A DNA stretch of 64,000 nucleotides from Limnoperna fortunei (Eukaryota; Mollusca; Bivalvia; Mytilida; Modiolidae): the NCBI GenBank assembly GCA_944474755.1, contig OX104122.1:9883223-9947222 (forward strand), read 5' to 3'. Of the stretch, positions 46,601 through 56,453 are shown piece after piece; within the stretch, counting starts at the first letter, position 1; every line of letters begins with the position of its first letter. A program made the translations under genes and the position numbers. The notes under the pieces are model-generated. The model was not told the DNA's origin and did not search any database. It saw only the letters and a list, made by a program, of their open reading frames with translations.

Positions 46601-49600
46601 CAAATATTATTAAAACACTTTCTTCATAGGTACACTAAAATGTATATTCCAAATTCTTTTTGTTTCGTTAAAGTTTTAAATAATATAGTTTTCTTGACTA
46701 TTGAATAAAGATGAAGATAATAACGAAATACAGAACACCAAGGAAACTGTAAACATAGACATTTCACAAAACAATGTAGTAAATATAAAGGTTTTACCAG
46801 GTTTTATGTTATGCATAAAAATTCGATACAAAATATATTTCAGAGTTTGAGAACAGTAATGGAGAACCTCGGCAATGTTTTAAAAGGGAACATGACTACT
46901 AATGTGCTCTCAGAATCGAAGTTTGAGGGTTCGGACATGATATACTTTGACGACTTTCTAGGAAATGGCGACTATGACAAAAATAAAAATAGGGTGGTAA
47001 GTAGCATGACAAAGTCGAGGACATTTTAATACAACAACCATACATTTCATTGAAGGGCCTTGGTAGCCTTGTGGTTGAAGTAGTTATAAGTCATCTTCTT
47101 TGATCACGCGTTTGTCAAATCTGAGGTTGCAGGTTCGATTTCTCAGCGTGCAGGATGTGTTCGACTTTATTCTTAATTGACAATGATGGCCACTTTTCCT
47201 ACAGAGGGTAAGTTTTTCTCCGGCTTCCTTAACATAAAAACTAGAAGCCATGTTGTAGCTGAAAATTTACTGAAGTTGGCGTTAAACTCCATTAAACAAA
47301 CAAATAAAACATTTCATAGAACAGCAGTTTTTCGTCATATTTGATGACATGGTAGTGGACCGTATTGGGTGCTTTGATTTGATAGTGCTATACTCTTTGG
47401 ACGTTACAAAACGCGAAATTATGGATTTCTACCAAACTCTATATTTTTTGTACGTGTAGCTATCAAAATTTTTTGTTGATTGATTTCTACAATTTTTTTC
47501 TACAATAATTAATTTATTGTTTGTTAACTTGTTCTCGTTCTGATTGAAGTAAACAACTGTTGAAGGGATTTAGTTCAAACTTATTGATCAAAACATATAT
47601 AAATAGTGTTGAGGAATATATTGTGAATTGTCATGAAAGCTGAACGTTTAGAAAGTTAGGGCAATTTCAGGTTTGAGATGTCGTTAGCATGCAAATACCG
47701 CACACAACAGGCATCAAAAATGAGATATACTGTTCGTAAATGCAGACGGCAACATTACAAAGCAGAAAGCAGTGAAGTCTAGATTTATTTCGCACAAAAG
47801 TTTAAGACCATATAACAAAACAATCTGCAATTAGGCTAAATTATATCTTGCTAACAGTTTTAGAACACATTATGGAACAATTCTTACAAAGCGATTTGTA
47901 ATCTGTGTATTGCAAAATATGTTTGCAGATATATGGTGAGGATCGCATGTGGACAACATCTATGGCGATTAATGCTCTTATTACAACATGGACAGTGTAT
48001 AATGAGAGCACCACTAAACTTAACTGGTTTCCAGGTAATATTGACTATGGTGGGCACCAGTTAAACTTGACTGGTTTTCAGGTAATTACCGTCTCCCATA
48101 GGAGACGGTATACATAGTCAAATGACGATCAGTCTTCGGAGTAAATGACTCTCTGTTACTTGATTGGGTGGTTTACTAAATCTATAAATATGTTTGTCAT
48201 TTCATTGGTCTACGTCAGGATTGCACTAGTATGTGTACTGAAATTTCGATATATTCTTAGGTTGAATCGGGGTTGTAATCAGTATTTTAGTGTAGTAATG
48301 TTACGTTCCACATATTGACTTCTATTTCATTCAATGCATTGGTCAGTGAACAATTATAAGGTAAACATTGTACCAAAATCTCCCAACTTTATAAAGCTGT
48401 TTTGGAAAAAAATACATGCTCTATATCTTTATTTTCGTTAATCAGTATTTTAGTGTAGTAATGTTACGTTCCACATATTGACTTCTATTTCATTCAATGC
48501 ATTGGTCAGTGAACAATTAAAAGGTAAACAGCTTTATATAGTAGGGAGATTTTGGTACAATGTTTACCTTATAATTGTTCACCGCTCATTTTAAACATTT
48601 GTTTAGGGAGTCAATTTTCTTTAATTATTTTTTAAAAAGCACGTGTGAAGTGACAACAGGCATTTAAATTTCTCAAGCACCATTGGATAATAGTTTAGCG
48701 TAAACAATGTCCTTACAAGGTACATGTACATTGTTTACCTATCCTACATATAAATTAAAAAAAAACCAGATACTTTAATAAATCCATAAAGTTTGTAATG
48801 CAGCTAAGAGACGGTTAGCTTTTTAGAAAAGCTAAACTTGTAAAGACTATAGCCTGGTCTCCTGGTGCAATATTTTTCATTGGTGCAAGCTTCACTTCAA
48901 ATATGACACCAGGTCAGGACTTCCAATATAAGCATTATCATTGGTTGATAATGTGACGCCATTTAATATCACATGCACATGCCAACCTTTTTTTATATCT
49001 GTGAATACATTTCCTTTATAAAATGTAAATATAAATTATATTTTACCTTTACGTTTAAATTATGAAATCATAATGTAAACTCAGCTGAGAAATGTAAACA
49101 TCGAACGTTACAAAGAGAATGACGTCATAATACGTTCGTTCTACTTGAACTTATCTATAATACTAAATGGTCAGTCTAGAGACTACCCGAACGTCAAATT
49201 TCAACGCTGTCACCGTTGAAATCCAATGCCCCTGACCTGACTTTATATCCGAAGGCCGCTTAGGCTCATGAGGATATCATCGTCAGGGTACCAGAATAAT
49301 ATTGACTATTGTGGGCACCATTAAACTTTCTGGTTTTCAGGAAATATTGACTATGGTGGGCACCAGTAAACTTAACTGGTTTTCAGGAAATATTGACTAT
49401 GGTGGACACCAGTAAAATTAACTGGTTTTCGGGTAATATTGACTATAGTGGACCACACTTTTCACATAATCATATTTGGTGTCTCTGATGTCCATTGTTT
49501 TTCAATGGAGCAGGCCTCAGTAATGTTCGGAAAACATCGAAAATACTTTTGGAGTAAATTGTTTATTTTTAAAAATTGCTACATTAACTCATAGTAAAAA

Positions 49601-51016
49601 AATATATTTAATTTGTATCATTAATTAGCAATACATTGATTTAATAAAGCTGCATTTGTAAAAAAAAAATCAACGCTGACTTCAGTTATGGGTCGTATAC
49701 CTTAACTGACAACGACAGCAAATTGACTTGTCAAAGGTGAATCAAAGGTGTCTCCAATTGATACATTACTTCGATATCTTAAGACAAACTGGACACTATT
49801 AAATTGAATCATAAAACTACAAGATAGATCAGTTTTAGTTGATTTTTTATATACTTGTTAGGGTGTCGTTTACAATTTTGTAAACACGACTACATGTACT
49901 ACTGTACTTTTATTTATCACGTGGTCTGTCAACACTGAGGTTGCGGGATCGAGTCTCACTGCGGGCAGGGTGTAATCGACTTCAATCTTAATTGACAAGG
50001 ATTGCCTGTTTTCCTACCTATAGACAATATATGTTGTTTTAATTTGTATTTCAGATACGCCATTGCAAGTCAAGACAACGGTTCAAAAAGCAGTAACTTG
50101 GTTAAATACTTACATTTTGAGTGGTAAATATCAACCATGGAACGCCTTCTTCTCTGGTTCAGCAAAAGGTGCTGGGGTAAGTATTTAAGTCTTTTTAAGC
50201 AATTTTAACCAAATTTGTAGACGTTGGTTGAACAAAAGACAGTCGCACGTAACCTCATTTTGGTAATAGTGATTCCCGTGATAGAGTTCCGTCTTCAAAG
50301 TATTACTCGTACATGTTTATATCTTAACGTGTAATAAACAATCAAAATTTAAAAAAGTACCGATAGTTTTGAAGACTCGAAATTAAATGAACGGAAATAA
50401 ATAGTAAAAAAACCTCGTAAGAAATCAAAAACAGAACAGATTTTTAAATATCTCGTGTAAACAAATTACTGTGTTTGCAATTTAGAAATTGTTTGCAATT
50501 GGGAACTAATTTTTTATTTTATTTTCATGAATTTATTAAAAACGAAACCATCGATTGAATTTATGCATATACAATTACAATCACAAGAAAAGGTATCAGT
50601 GTTATAAATTTCTACGTTTCTGTGCTAATGTATTACCGGCCCGGGTTCTAAATCAGTTTTAGCTGATTTTGTTGTATACCTGTTAGAGTGTAGTTTCCAA
50701 TTTTGTTAACACGACTATATATGCAAGTACCCCTGTTCTTTTTCAGACGTCATGGTCACAATATCCTGCAAACCGCTACGAATACTTTAACGGAACAAAA
50801 GTCCCGGATGGACAACATCCTGGTGGTCCTGTTATACGAGGAATGGAGGGAGTCATGCCCGAAGACTGGTACCAGGAACAGATAAAGATAAACCACTCTC
50901 CTGTTGATTTCCACGGTTTTAACAATCAGTCCGATTTCTTCCCCTTCTGGAATTCTGAACCATACACTTACGTCACTTCCTTGTTGTCCTTGTCAACATA
51001 CACAAACATCGAATGA
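40173..51016 (+). CDS. Secreted sequon-rich protein of unknown function, complete, 9 exons
   Basis: Join 40173-40619, 41277-41416, 43242-43539, 44240-44407, 45051-45224, 46844-46996, 47929-48034, 50055-50176, 50747-51016: 626 codons including stop, all GT-AG and in frame. ATG 40173 is chosen because it begins a clean signal peptide (KATGLILVSFFVSIYCSPS); an in-frame ATG at 40134 would place a polar stretch ahead of it. Eleven N-x-S/T sequons and no second TM segment suggest a secreted glycoprotein. Repeated amphipathic blocks (FATAWITCCLIEAY, PPDFDDTAVNLGLG, NVDITVCANALFGI, WTTSMAINALITTW) look like helical hairpins of an (α/α)6 toroid. PDFDDT recalls the DxDD box of terpene-cyclase-fold proteins. 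I do not recognise the family, and function is unknown. Confidence 0.85.
40656..40896 (-). mobile_element. SINE copy in intron 1 of the unknown gene
   Basis: Same element as at 25233-25496, minus orientation: tail TTTGTTTGTTTATTTGAATG, body TATATCATGGCGTCCAGTA, CAATCCTTGTCAATTAAG, and head remnants ACCTTAACCACTCG. The A-box end is frayed and target duplications are not clear. Confidence 0.8.
41035..41170 (+). repeat. Dispersed repeat copy in intron 1 of the unknown gene
   Basis: GACGGGTGCCACGGGTGGAG, CTTACCCTTTGGGAGCACCT, GGACCCCCCTCAG, then a T-rich run. It is related to 39449-39570. Confidence 0.5.
41277..41416 (+). CDS. Unknown secreted protein, exon 2
   Basis: VYQSTPVNLLAMFDLTQTAN, WTEVYEILDKIGLHDVRKII, ERLLKS. 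The acceptor is TTTTAG and the donor GTAAAT; it ends in phase 2. One sequon (NWT). Confidence 0.82.
42663..43155. repeat. Two tandem copies of a roughly 245-bp unit in intron 2
   Basis: Both copies begin GCGGCCATCTTGAAAT (42663 and 42906) and contain AAAATG.TCC.ATT.GCAC, ACTTGGTTT and GTGAATGGA-like words in the same order. They are diverged. No ORF. Confidence 0.65.
43242..43539 (+). CDS. Unknown secreted protein, exon 3 (PDFDDT motif)
   Basis: Begins DGYKQVFQIPPDFDDTAVNL GLGTLL, later NANAVWQSKNSNLSSVFHAM and DTRTYVYLRKFLEQAQAE. The acceptor is GTTTCAG and the donor GTAGGT; phase 0 at the end. The PDFDDTAVN acidic cluster is the most motif-like part of the protein. A decayed copy of this exon lies at 36570-36760. 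Confidence 0.87.
43617..44239. other. Intron 3, open frames without recognisable identity
   Basis: Overlapping frames on both strands (plus 43871-44236, 121 codons; minus 43834-44064, 76 codons) lie inside the intron. The minus frame (LDPFFRINVRMATFEEIRIE, SRPCLDSSKFVFSSLKSLTQ) reads rather protein-like, but I cannot name it and see no supporting splice sites. Confidence 0.3.
44240..44407 (+). CDS. Unknown secreted protein, exon 4
   Basis: 56 codons: VQDLVDVKVEYYQGIDIPGN, VNNVDITVCANALFGITNAI, LSGLVTSELLEDPVLQ. The acceptor is TGATAG and the donor GTATGT. NVDITVCANAL resembles a second acidic helical hairpin. Confidence 0.85.
44757..44992 (+). mobile_element. SINE copy in intron 4 of the unknown gene
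   Basis: Head with TTAGTTCGTCTACTATTGAT and TGTTTCGAGTCTCACTGCGG (B-box), body TTGACAAGGATTGCCAG, CAGGTCGGGGTTTTCC, AAATACTGGACGCC, tail AACATTAAACAAAAG. It ends 58 nt before exon 5. Confidence 0.85.
45051..45224 (+). CDS. Unknown secreted protein, exon 5
   Basis: 58 codons: QLYLNTTSMIEFQIQTNFSS, RPELALTYYPSIFEFYWFVG, RTYTQLERKARMDELPHD. The acceptor is TTGTAG and the donor GTGAGT. Two sequons (NTT, NFS). Confidence 0.85.
45371..45507. repeat. Short inverted-repeat element (137 bp)
   Basis: GTTTTCATATTTGAC at about 45373 and GTCAAATATGAAAAC at about 45491-45505 are reverse complements around a unique spacer of about 100 nt. It resembles a small MITE or foldback. The 84-codon frame over it is probably fortuitous. 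Confidence 0.55.
46359..46454. repeat. Long hairpin in intron 5 of the unknown gene
   Basis: AGGTCAATATTGGATT (46379-46394) and its exact reverse complement (46417-46432) with a 22-nt loop. Similarity continues outward: GGCTTAAACGGGTAAAAGC against the reverse complement GGCTTAATCTGGTCAAAAC. Arms total about 36 nt. Confidence 0.75.
46844..46996 (+). CDS. Unknown secreted protein, exon 6
   Basis: 51 codons: SLRTVMENLGNVLKGNMTTN, then FEGSDMIYFDDFLGNGDYDK. An acidic patch (YFDDF, GNGDYDKNKN) could bind a cation; that is a guess. The acceptor is TTTCAG and the donor GTAAGT. Confidence 0.85.
47055..47306 (+). mobile_element. SINE copy in intron 6 of the unknown gene
   Basis: A-box-like TTGGTAGCCTTGTGGTTGAAG, written here only for its first 20 nt TTGGTAGCCTTGTGGTTGAA, then GCAGGTTCGATTTCTCAG (B-box), body AACTAGAAGCCATGTTGTAG, and tail ATTAAACAAACAAATAAAAC. 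Diverged. Confidence 0.75.
47929..48034 (+). CDS. Unknown secreted protein, exon 7
   Basis: IYGEDRMWTTSMAINALITT WTVYNESTTKLNWFP, ending in phase 1 at CCAG/GTAATA. The last 19 nt of the exon plus the donor are duplicated just downstream and again at 49296-49455. The chosen donor is the only one that keeps frame with exon 8. Confidence 0.85.
48016..48084. repeat. 47-bp tandem duplication of the exon 7 / intron 7 boundary
   Basis: AAACTTAACTGGTTTCCAG/GT at 48016 (exon end) is followed 47 nt later at 48063 by AAACTTGACTGGTTTTCAG/GT. Between them lies AATATTGACTATGGTGGGCA. Both copies have donor-like CAG/GTAAT. Use of the second donor would add 47 nt and break the frame. Confidence 0.8.
48276..48582. 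repeat. Nested direct and inverted repeat (foldback) in intron 7
   Basis: Direct copies of about 92 bp at 48276-48367 and 48439-48530 are nearly identical (TCAGTATTTTAGTGTAGTAA and on). In addition 48346-48402 and 48526-48582 are inverted arms of 57 nt (GTACCAAAATCTCCC against GGGAGATTTTGGTAC). A second small hairpin, GTAAACAATGT / ACATTGTTTAC, lies at about 48700-48738. Confidence 0.85.
48860..49290. other. Probable mobile-element fragment in intron 7
   Basis: It contains the palindrome TTTCAACG / CGTTGAAA near 49198-49222 and two partly inverted segments (ACCAGGTCAGGACTTCC near 48910 and CCCTGACCTGACTTTATA near 49229). No coding text. It reads like a non-autonomous DNA element, but the ends are not resolved. 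Confidence 0.35.
49296..49455. repeat. Remote tandem array of the exon 7 boundary unit
   Basis: Three and a half 45-46-nt units of AATATTGACTATGGTGGGCA and ACTGGTTTTCAGG, derived from the same unit as 48016-48084. The GT of the donor is GA in two units. It lies 1.2 kb inside the intron. Confidence 0.85.
49480..49705 (+). repeat. Dispersed repeat, copy 1 of 2
   Basis: It shares with 60595-60845, in the same orientation, GTGTC..TG.TGTCCATT, GAGCAGGCCT, GTAATGTTCGG.AAACATCG, CATTAATTAG.(A/T)AT.CATTGAT, and ends TTCA.TTATGGGTCG.ATAC. The family is unknown to me. No ORF. Confidence 0.7.
49913..50019 (+). mobile_element. Head-only SINE copy
   Basis: TCACGTGGTCTGTCAACACT, GCGGGATCGAGTCTCACTGC (B-box with one change), TTAATTGACAAGGATTGCC, ending at TTTTCCTACC, exactly where headless copies begin. 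The A-box side is also missing. It lies immediately upstream of exon 8. Confidence 0.75.
50055..50176 (+). CDS. Unknown secreted protein, exon 8
   Basis: TPLQVKTTVQKAVTWLNTYI, LSGKYQPWNAFFSGSAKGAG. The acceptor is TTTCAG and the donor GTAAGT; phase 0 at the end. A head-only SINE ends 35 nt before this exon. Confidence 0.85.
50747..51016 (+). CDS. Unknown secreted protein, exon 9 (last)
   Basis: 90 codons with stop TGA at 51014-51016. TSWSQYPANRYEYFNGTKVP, then GVMPEDWYQEQIKINHSPVD, then FFPFWNSEPYTYVTSLLSLS. It is rich in aromatic residues with three sequons. The C-terminus has no GPI-type hydrophobic tail. Confidence 0.87.
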   Translation, partial: TSWSQYPANRYEYFNGTKVPDGQHPGGPVIRGMEGVMPEDWYQEQIKINHSPVDFHGFNNQSDFFPFWNSEPYTYVTSLLSLSTYTNIE

Positions 51017-51020
51017 ACTC

Positions 51021-51026
51021 ATTAAA
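51021..51026 (+). terminator. Candidate poly(A) signal ATTAAA
   Basis: ATTAAA lies only 5 nt after the TGA, which would give a very short 3' UTR. Position makes it plausible, not certain. Confidence 0.3.
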
Positions 51027-51041
51027 TTAAAATAATTGATA

Positions 51042-51163
51042 GTTTGTTCGTTTGTTTCTTTATATGTTTGTTTATTAGTGGTTAAACAAAAGTTTGCAGC
51101 AACATCATGACGTCCATTTTTATTTAAGGAAAACCCCGGACTGATAAGAAAGCTGATAACCAT
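51042..51163 (-). mobile_element. Degraded SINE fragment downstream of the unknown gene
   Basis: TTTGTTTGTTTATTAGTGG, CATCATGACGTCCATTTTTA, AAAACCCCGGACTGATAAG. This is a tail-side fragment of the main SINE. Confidence 0.6.
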
Positions 51164-52678
51164 TTACATTAAAGTTTTTATTTGAGCATACCATAACAAG
51201 ATTTGAAGAAAAAAATAAAGATCAGCAGCGCGAATCTCACAACAACTTGGGACAATGCGGGTTTACATGGAAGATATTCTCCTATTCTTCAAGCTGCAAA
51301 CCACGTGATGCGTAAAGTCATAAATATCGGAGTGCACCTAAAAATACGTTTACAGTTCTCGTTCTATTATAGGCAAAAACATGAATTACATAAAACATTT
51401 TGCTATGCAGAAAAGAATTGCGCTAATGATAAATTTCATACAACTTGATGTCAATAAACTCTTTAGGTAGGTTTTACTTTTTATTGAATGTTAATTTTAG
51501 TGGTTTTTAAATGTTACTGGTATGGGAAGACATAGCTTAGGATGCTAAATCTGAATGATTATAATATTTACACTATATCGGTCGTTTTCGAATGGAATCG
51601 TGACATGTACGTTAGAGGCAATCGTTTACAAAGAACAGAGGGAAACTCAAAATATCCAGGGCCAGAGCCAAAAAAAAAAAAAAAAATCAATGTATATTTC
51701 TGTATTTGAGTCCATTGTCCTAAATCTTTACAACAGAGTCTCTGGGATCATGTAACGCTTAACTAATGGCCGTCTGGTACATCCAATTAACGAATGATTT
51801 TTTCAATAAATTGGTTAATAGCCAATACAAATATTTTGTTCTCTTAGAATTAAAATTGATCCGTTTCCACTTTATCTATGAGAAAACAACAGTAATTTTA
51901 AAAGGTACATGATCACCATACTGGTTTATGATTTAAAGTACGCAGACCAGAATACTATGAAAACAATTTTGTAGCCTATGGCTTTAAAATCCAATCGGGT
52001 TAGTCAGCAAAATTTTAAATTTGCTACTTTCCACATTTAAGTCTGTTGCGATATTTAAAAAGGATTATATAATGTTTTACAAATCATGTTTGTACATTGG
52101 CTTATCCTCGTTGCTCAACGTTTACATAAAAGACATTCTATACATGAATTGGACAGCATTAGGCAATAGGGAATAACCGTTACACATGTTTTTTTAACCT
52201 TTAATGTGTCCAAAGAAAGACATACAGAGTCAATTGTGTCTAAAATTAAAAGTCTTTGTCATACTTATTTCAAAAATTTCCATCGTTACAGTAACATTTT
52301 TGTTTATTAGTAACAAATTATAAATGGTTCTATTTAGTTCGTTAGTTTTATAATTGATATGGTACTGTTATATGTATTGCCAACAATTCATTTCGTAAAT
52401 ATATGCTTTTATACTCGAAAATTTTTGTATTAGTATCATAAGAGTAGATATATGTAAGTACCCCTGCACAAAGTAGTAAGCAATGAACGAAAAATAATAA
52501 AAACTAAACCCAAATGTAGGCCTTTGAGAAAACAATCCTTTGAAGATTTTAAAGTTAATCATAACTTTAAAAACGTAGTTTTGTATAAATGCAATATTTT
52601 TTTATGTTTATATTTGAGCTACATTAATTAATTCTATCGAAAAATATCCTTGGGTCTTGACAATAAAGATTATTACAT

Positions 52679-52680
<2 letters not shown>

Positions 52681-52728
<48 letters not shown>
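52681..52728. repeat. (ATT)16 microsatellite
   Basis: Sixteen uninterrupted ATT triplets (48 nt). This is likely to be length-polymorphic. Confidence 0.97.
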
Positions 52729-52730
<2 letters not shown>

Positions 52731-55552
52731 TACAGTAACAATATATGACGAATGTTTATACATATATTCAAGTTAATATATTAAGGTCCCAATAATGGCC
52801 GACTGACATCTGTTGTCAGTTAGTTATCCATGATATTTTAGTCTTCGCGAATTGTACCTGACCACAGGACCCGGACATGAAATTTTTATTTTGCTTACAT
52901 CACGAAAATTTAAAAAAAATTGATCTAATGTCTAGCACTAAAAAAGTTAAAAATCTGAAAGTAAAGTGTCGGGGAAATGTTCAGTCACAGACAAAGTGAT
53001 CAATATTCCTAACTGAACGCCAACTTTCTGAAAGTGTATATTTGTATTGGAATACTTAACAAAACTAAAACGATATTCGGATCTGGCATACAGCTTTGTT
53101 TTTATTTTACCAGTATAATGTACAACTAGTGATTGTTAAATAGTTATAGCGCATGTAAATTATTTGTGTTTTATAACGCGTTGCTACATGTATGTTTAGT
53201 TCTCTTGTCACTATATATGACTACACAAAACACAATGGGTGTAGGTAATGACGCAGGTTATGCTTCGCACCTTCCGAAGGACCAGGTTTAACTGGAATTC
53301 GTGCTTTTTATACGTTTAATTTTCGTTTTTGCTTGTCATTGGGAGTGTGGGTTTTCTTGTTATCTATGAGATAACTTAATATCCATCTTCCTCATTCTTA
53401 CACTTATGGGACATACAATTAAGAATATAATAAATTGGTTTAAACTTTCAGATAAAGGCTAACCAGATTGTAACAGAGTACATGATACATGTAACAGCGA
53501 ACTTGTTTTAATGGTTTTGACAGAATTGATTTTGTTTTTCTTTTTTTTATTTTAATTATTATTTGTTTAAATGTTCTTTGTCGATCAACTTTGGAGCTAT
53601 TCCTGATGGTAAATACCTGCATTTCAAAATTTTTGTCAGTAATAAATGACAGCTGTATTCATAATTTGTTTTAAAAATTATGTCACATATCTGATATATG
53701 CGTTTCCAGCAACGTTTACTTATGTTGTGAAAGGAATCTTATGTACCGTGTGAAATCCGCTGAATGTCTGCAGGAAAACTTCCACTCTATCAGTTAAAGT
53801 TGCAGTTGAGGAAAAACCATGATATCCTCTAACTAACAAGGTCATTGAAGACACGAGGTAATCAAAAGAAGTTGACCAACTACTCCACCATCTCTGTACA
53901 GATTGTTCAATTAATCACAACACAGAGTAATAACAAAATATGTTTTATTAGCTAAACGTAGATGACATTGCGTTTCAGATATGATACATGACAAGTTAAG
54001 CTTCAACATTAGAAAGATTCAACGAAGAAGGATTTCATGAGAAACTGATAGATTGTCAAAACATGCTCCGAGTGAGTCCCTTTTATTACAAAGACTATAA
54101 ATATTATACAAAAAAACTAATTTAGCCGCGCAGTATTTCATCAATATTTTTATGGTCTCCAGGTCTTGCTATTCCGTGTAAAGAGTCAACATCGAAATGA
54201 CCGTACCACGTGACCCAATATACATTAAGTGTAACTAATTAATTGTACTTAAACGCACACAAGGTATAATAGTCATCATTATACGTGTAGCTATATTTTC
54301 TCATATTAAATTTGTCACTTAAAACGGAGGAAAGTGTGTGTATCATATAATTGTCAATGAAAAACACGTATATCATTAAAGGTAATACACAACACATAAT
54401 AACTTTGATAAAATAAAAATTTGGAAACAATTATATTGCTTTATAAAAAGCATGCAGTAATTGCACAGACACACATTGTACACCTTTGTTCAATGCTCGC
54501 TCAATAAAACCACAACTATAAAAATTATATTACATGAACTATTAAAAATTAGTTCATATCACAAACAAATTATAATGACTTAAACTTATCATTGCCTAGT
54601 TCCATTTTCTTCCATGAAAGTGGCCTGGGTCATTAACATGTACTTCTAATTTTATTTACTTTGATTAAAATAGCATTTCTAAGTTTTTGTTAACAAAGCA
54701 TAACCTAGTCTACAGTTGAATACTTTCACTAAATGACAGAAAATCCCACTTCATTACTGGGTCAAATGTAAGTATTATATCAGTATCGAAGTGCATGACA
54801 TGTTTTAACAAACACAACAGAGTTGGTCCAATTTGTCGTTTAAATATTAAACAAAAGTTGACTGGGATCTTGTTACTACATGTTTATATATTATATTCTT
54901 GCAGTAAAATAAACGCTTCACATCGTAGCTGTATCTGTTTCTCTAAATTTTCAAACAGTTGCAAAAAATATGTCATGTATGAGCTTAATGTTGTCCATAA
55001 AAAGGAAAACACAAAAACAAGAAACTATTTACTGTATATAAGATTACATATTGAGCTTAAATAAAAGTTAGTTAGTTCTCAGCAATAAATACATATGTAT
55101 ATAGATGTAACTGGGTTTAACATATAATATATGACAAATAATAAATAACTGCTATTACCTTGAGATGACTTCACACAAAATTTCATTCTATGTACTGTAA
55201 AACAGTTTTTCACATTTCAAACATTAACAAAAGAATACACAACACTTTTGACGTCATAATAAAGAAATACATTTGCAATAGATATAGGCTATTAAAGTTC
55301 TCGGGGTCAGTAGGTTACTCAGGATCAGTAGGTTACTGGGGGTCAGTAGGTTAAAAAGTATAAACAATAAACAAGCCCAATAAGCTTTAATTATTGGGTA
55401 AGTTACATGATCCATAATTTAAAAAAAATAATGAGAGTAATGTGTATATCATTATAAATCCACTGCTAGCATGAACATTTGGTTTTCACTAAAATATTAC
55501 ATACTAAATCTTACATTTTATATACAATGTACCAATTATAATTTCATGTAAC

Positions 55553-55558
55553 TTTATT
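55553..55558 (-). terminator. Candidate poly(A) signal AATAAA for the TNFR gene
   Basis: On the minus strand AATAAA lies about 500 nt after the stop codon. Several similar words occur in this AT-rich region, so the choice is tentative. Confidence 0.25.
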
Positions 55559-56055
55559 ACAACTCACGTATTGATACGAGTCTTCATTTTAAAATGAATA
55601 AAACATATTTCCACAACTCAAGCATTCATACAATTTTGAAGCATCATTTAATGAAGTTACTGTAATATAATTATTTAAACATAATTCAAAAAAACATTTA
55701 CAAATTTGTATTATGTCCCTTTACGTACACTTTATCCATTACATGTTTTGTAACTGTCAATGTGTCATGTCCGCATTTAATGCTAAGAACATTACAATTA
55801 TCAGGTCGTTTTAATGACGGGGATGACGTCATTTGTATTAGAATTGGTCCCTTGGCCAATATCACTTCTACAGTGCAACAACCTTTCTAAAGAAGACATT
55901 TCAATGTCTAATGAACACATATCAATACGAGGCAAGGTACTTCGGATAAGAAGTTCTTGATATCAAAAAATGAGAACAACGTTTTTAACTTCTGTCCATA
56001 AAATCGATTGCTTCACAGTTTTTTTGGAATAATCAAGTGAAGTAAATAGCACCGA

Positions 56056-56453
56056 TTAAGAACTTGCCTGAACAGGGTACGACACAGACCTGTTCATAGG
56101 TATGATAATGTGAATGTTTCCAGTTTCATCCAGCACGGGGGCACTTGGTGTCGGTCGGGTACGATAAACATCGCCAGCTTCCTGTGGCGTTATTGCACCG
56201 TTATCGTTCGAGTTATTTCCCTTCTCATTTGGTTCAAATTCGAGTGTTTGCGGTGGTGCGCCCGCGTCCTTTGAGTCATCAAGCATGAACTTAACCTGCT
56301 CGGTTTCTTCAGATTCCGGTATAGTTGACTTTTGTGCGTAACAGCAAGGAAATAGAAAATCCAAAATACCTTCTTCATTTTGACGTTTTGTTCGTCTGCT
56401 GACAACACCATTTTCCAGTTGAGTTTCAGCATCAATAACTACTTCTGGGTACG
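56056..56453 (-). CDS. TNFR last exon: cytoplasmic tail with TRAF-like motif
   Basis: 131 residues and stop TAA (56058-56056). Polar and acidic (ESEETEQ, FMLDDSKD, NEKGNNSNDNG). TPQEAGD at about 56190-56170 fits both the major TRAF2-type consensus (P/S/A/T)x(Q/E)E and the TRAF6 consensus PxExx(aromatic/acidic). The chain ends NRSVSYPVQASS. A CC pair (FPCCYA) might be lipidated; this is a guess. Confidence 0.82.

Larger units (their letters stand above)
51164..56055. other. Intergenic region between convergent genes
   Basis: AT-rich and without recognisable exons. It contains an A-run at 51669-51686, the (ATT)16 microsatellite, and a short triplicated phrase near 55300-55355 (GGTCAGTAGGTTACT type, about 16-nt period). 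The distal part (about 55300-56055) probably includes the 3' UTR of the minus-strand TNFR gene. Confidence 0.5.
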
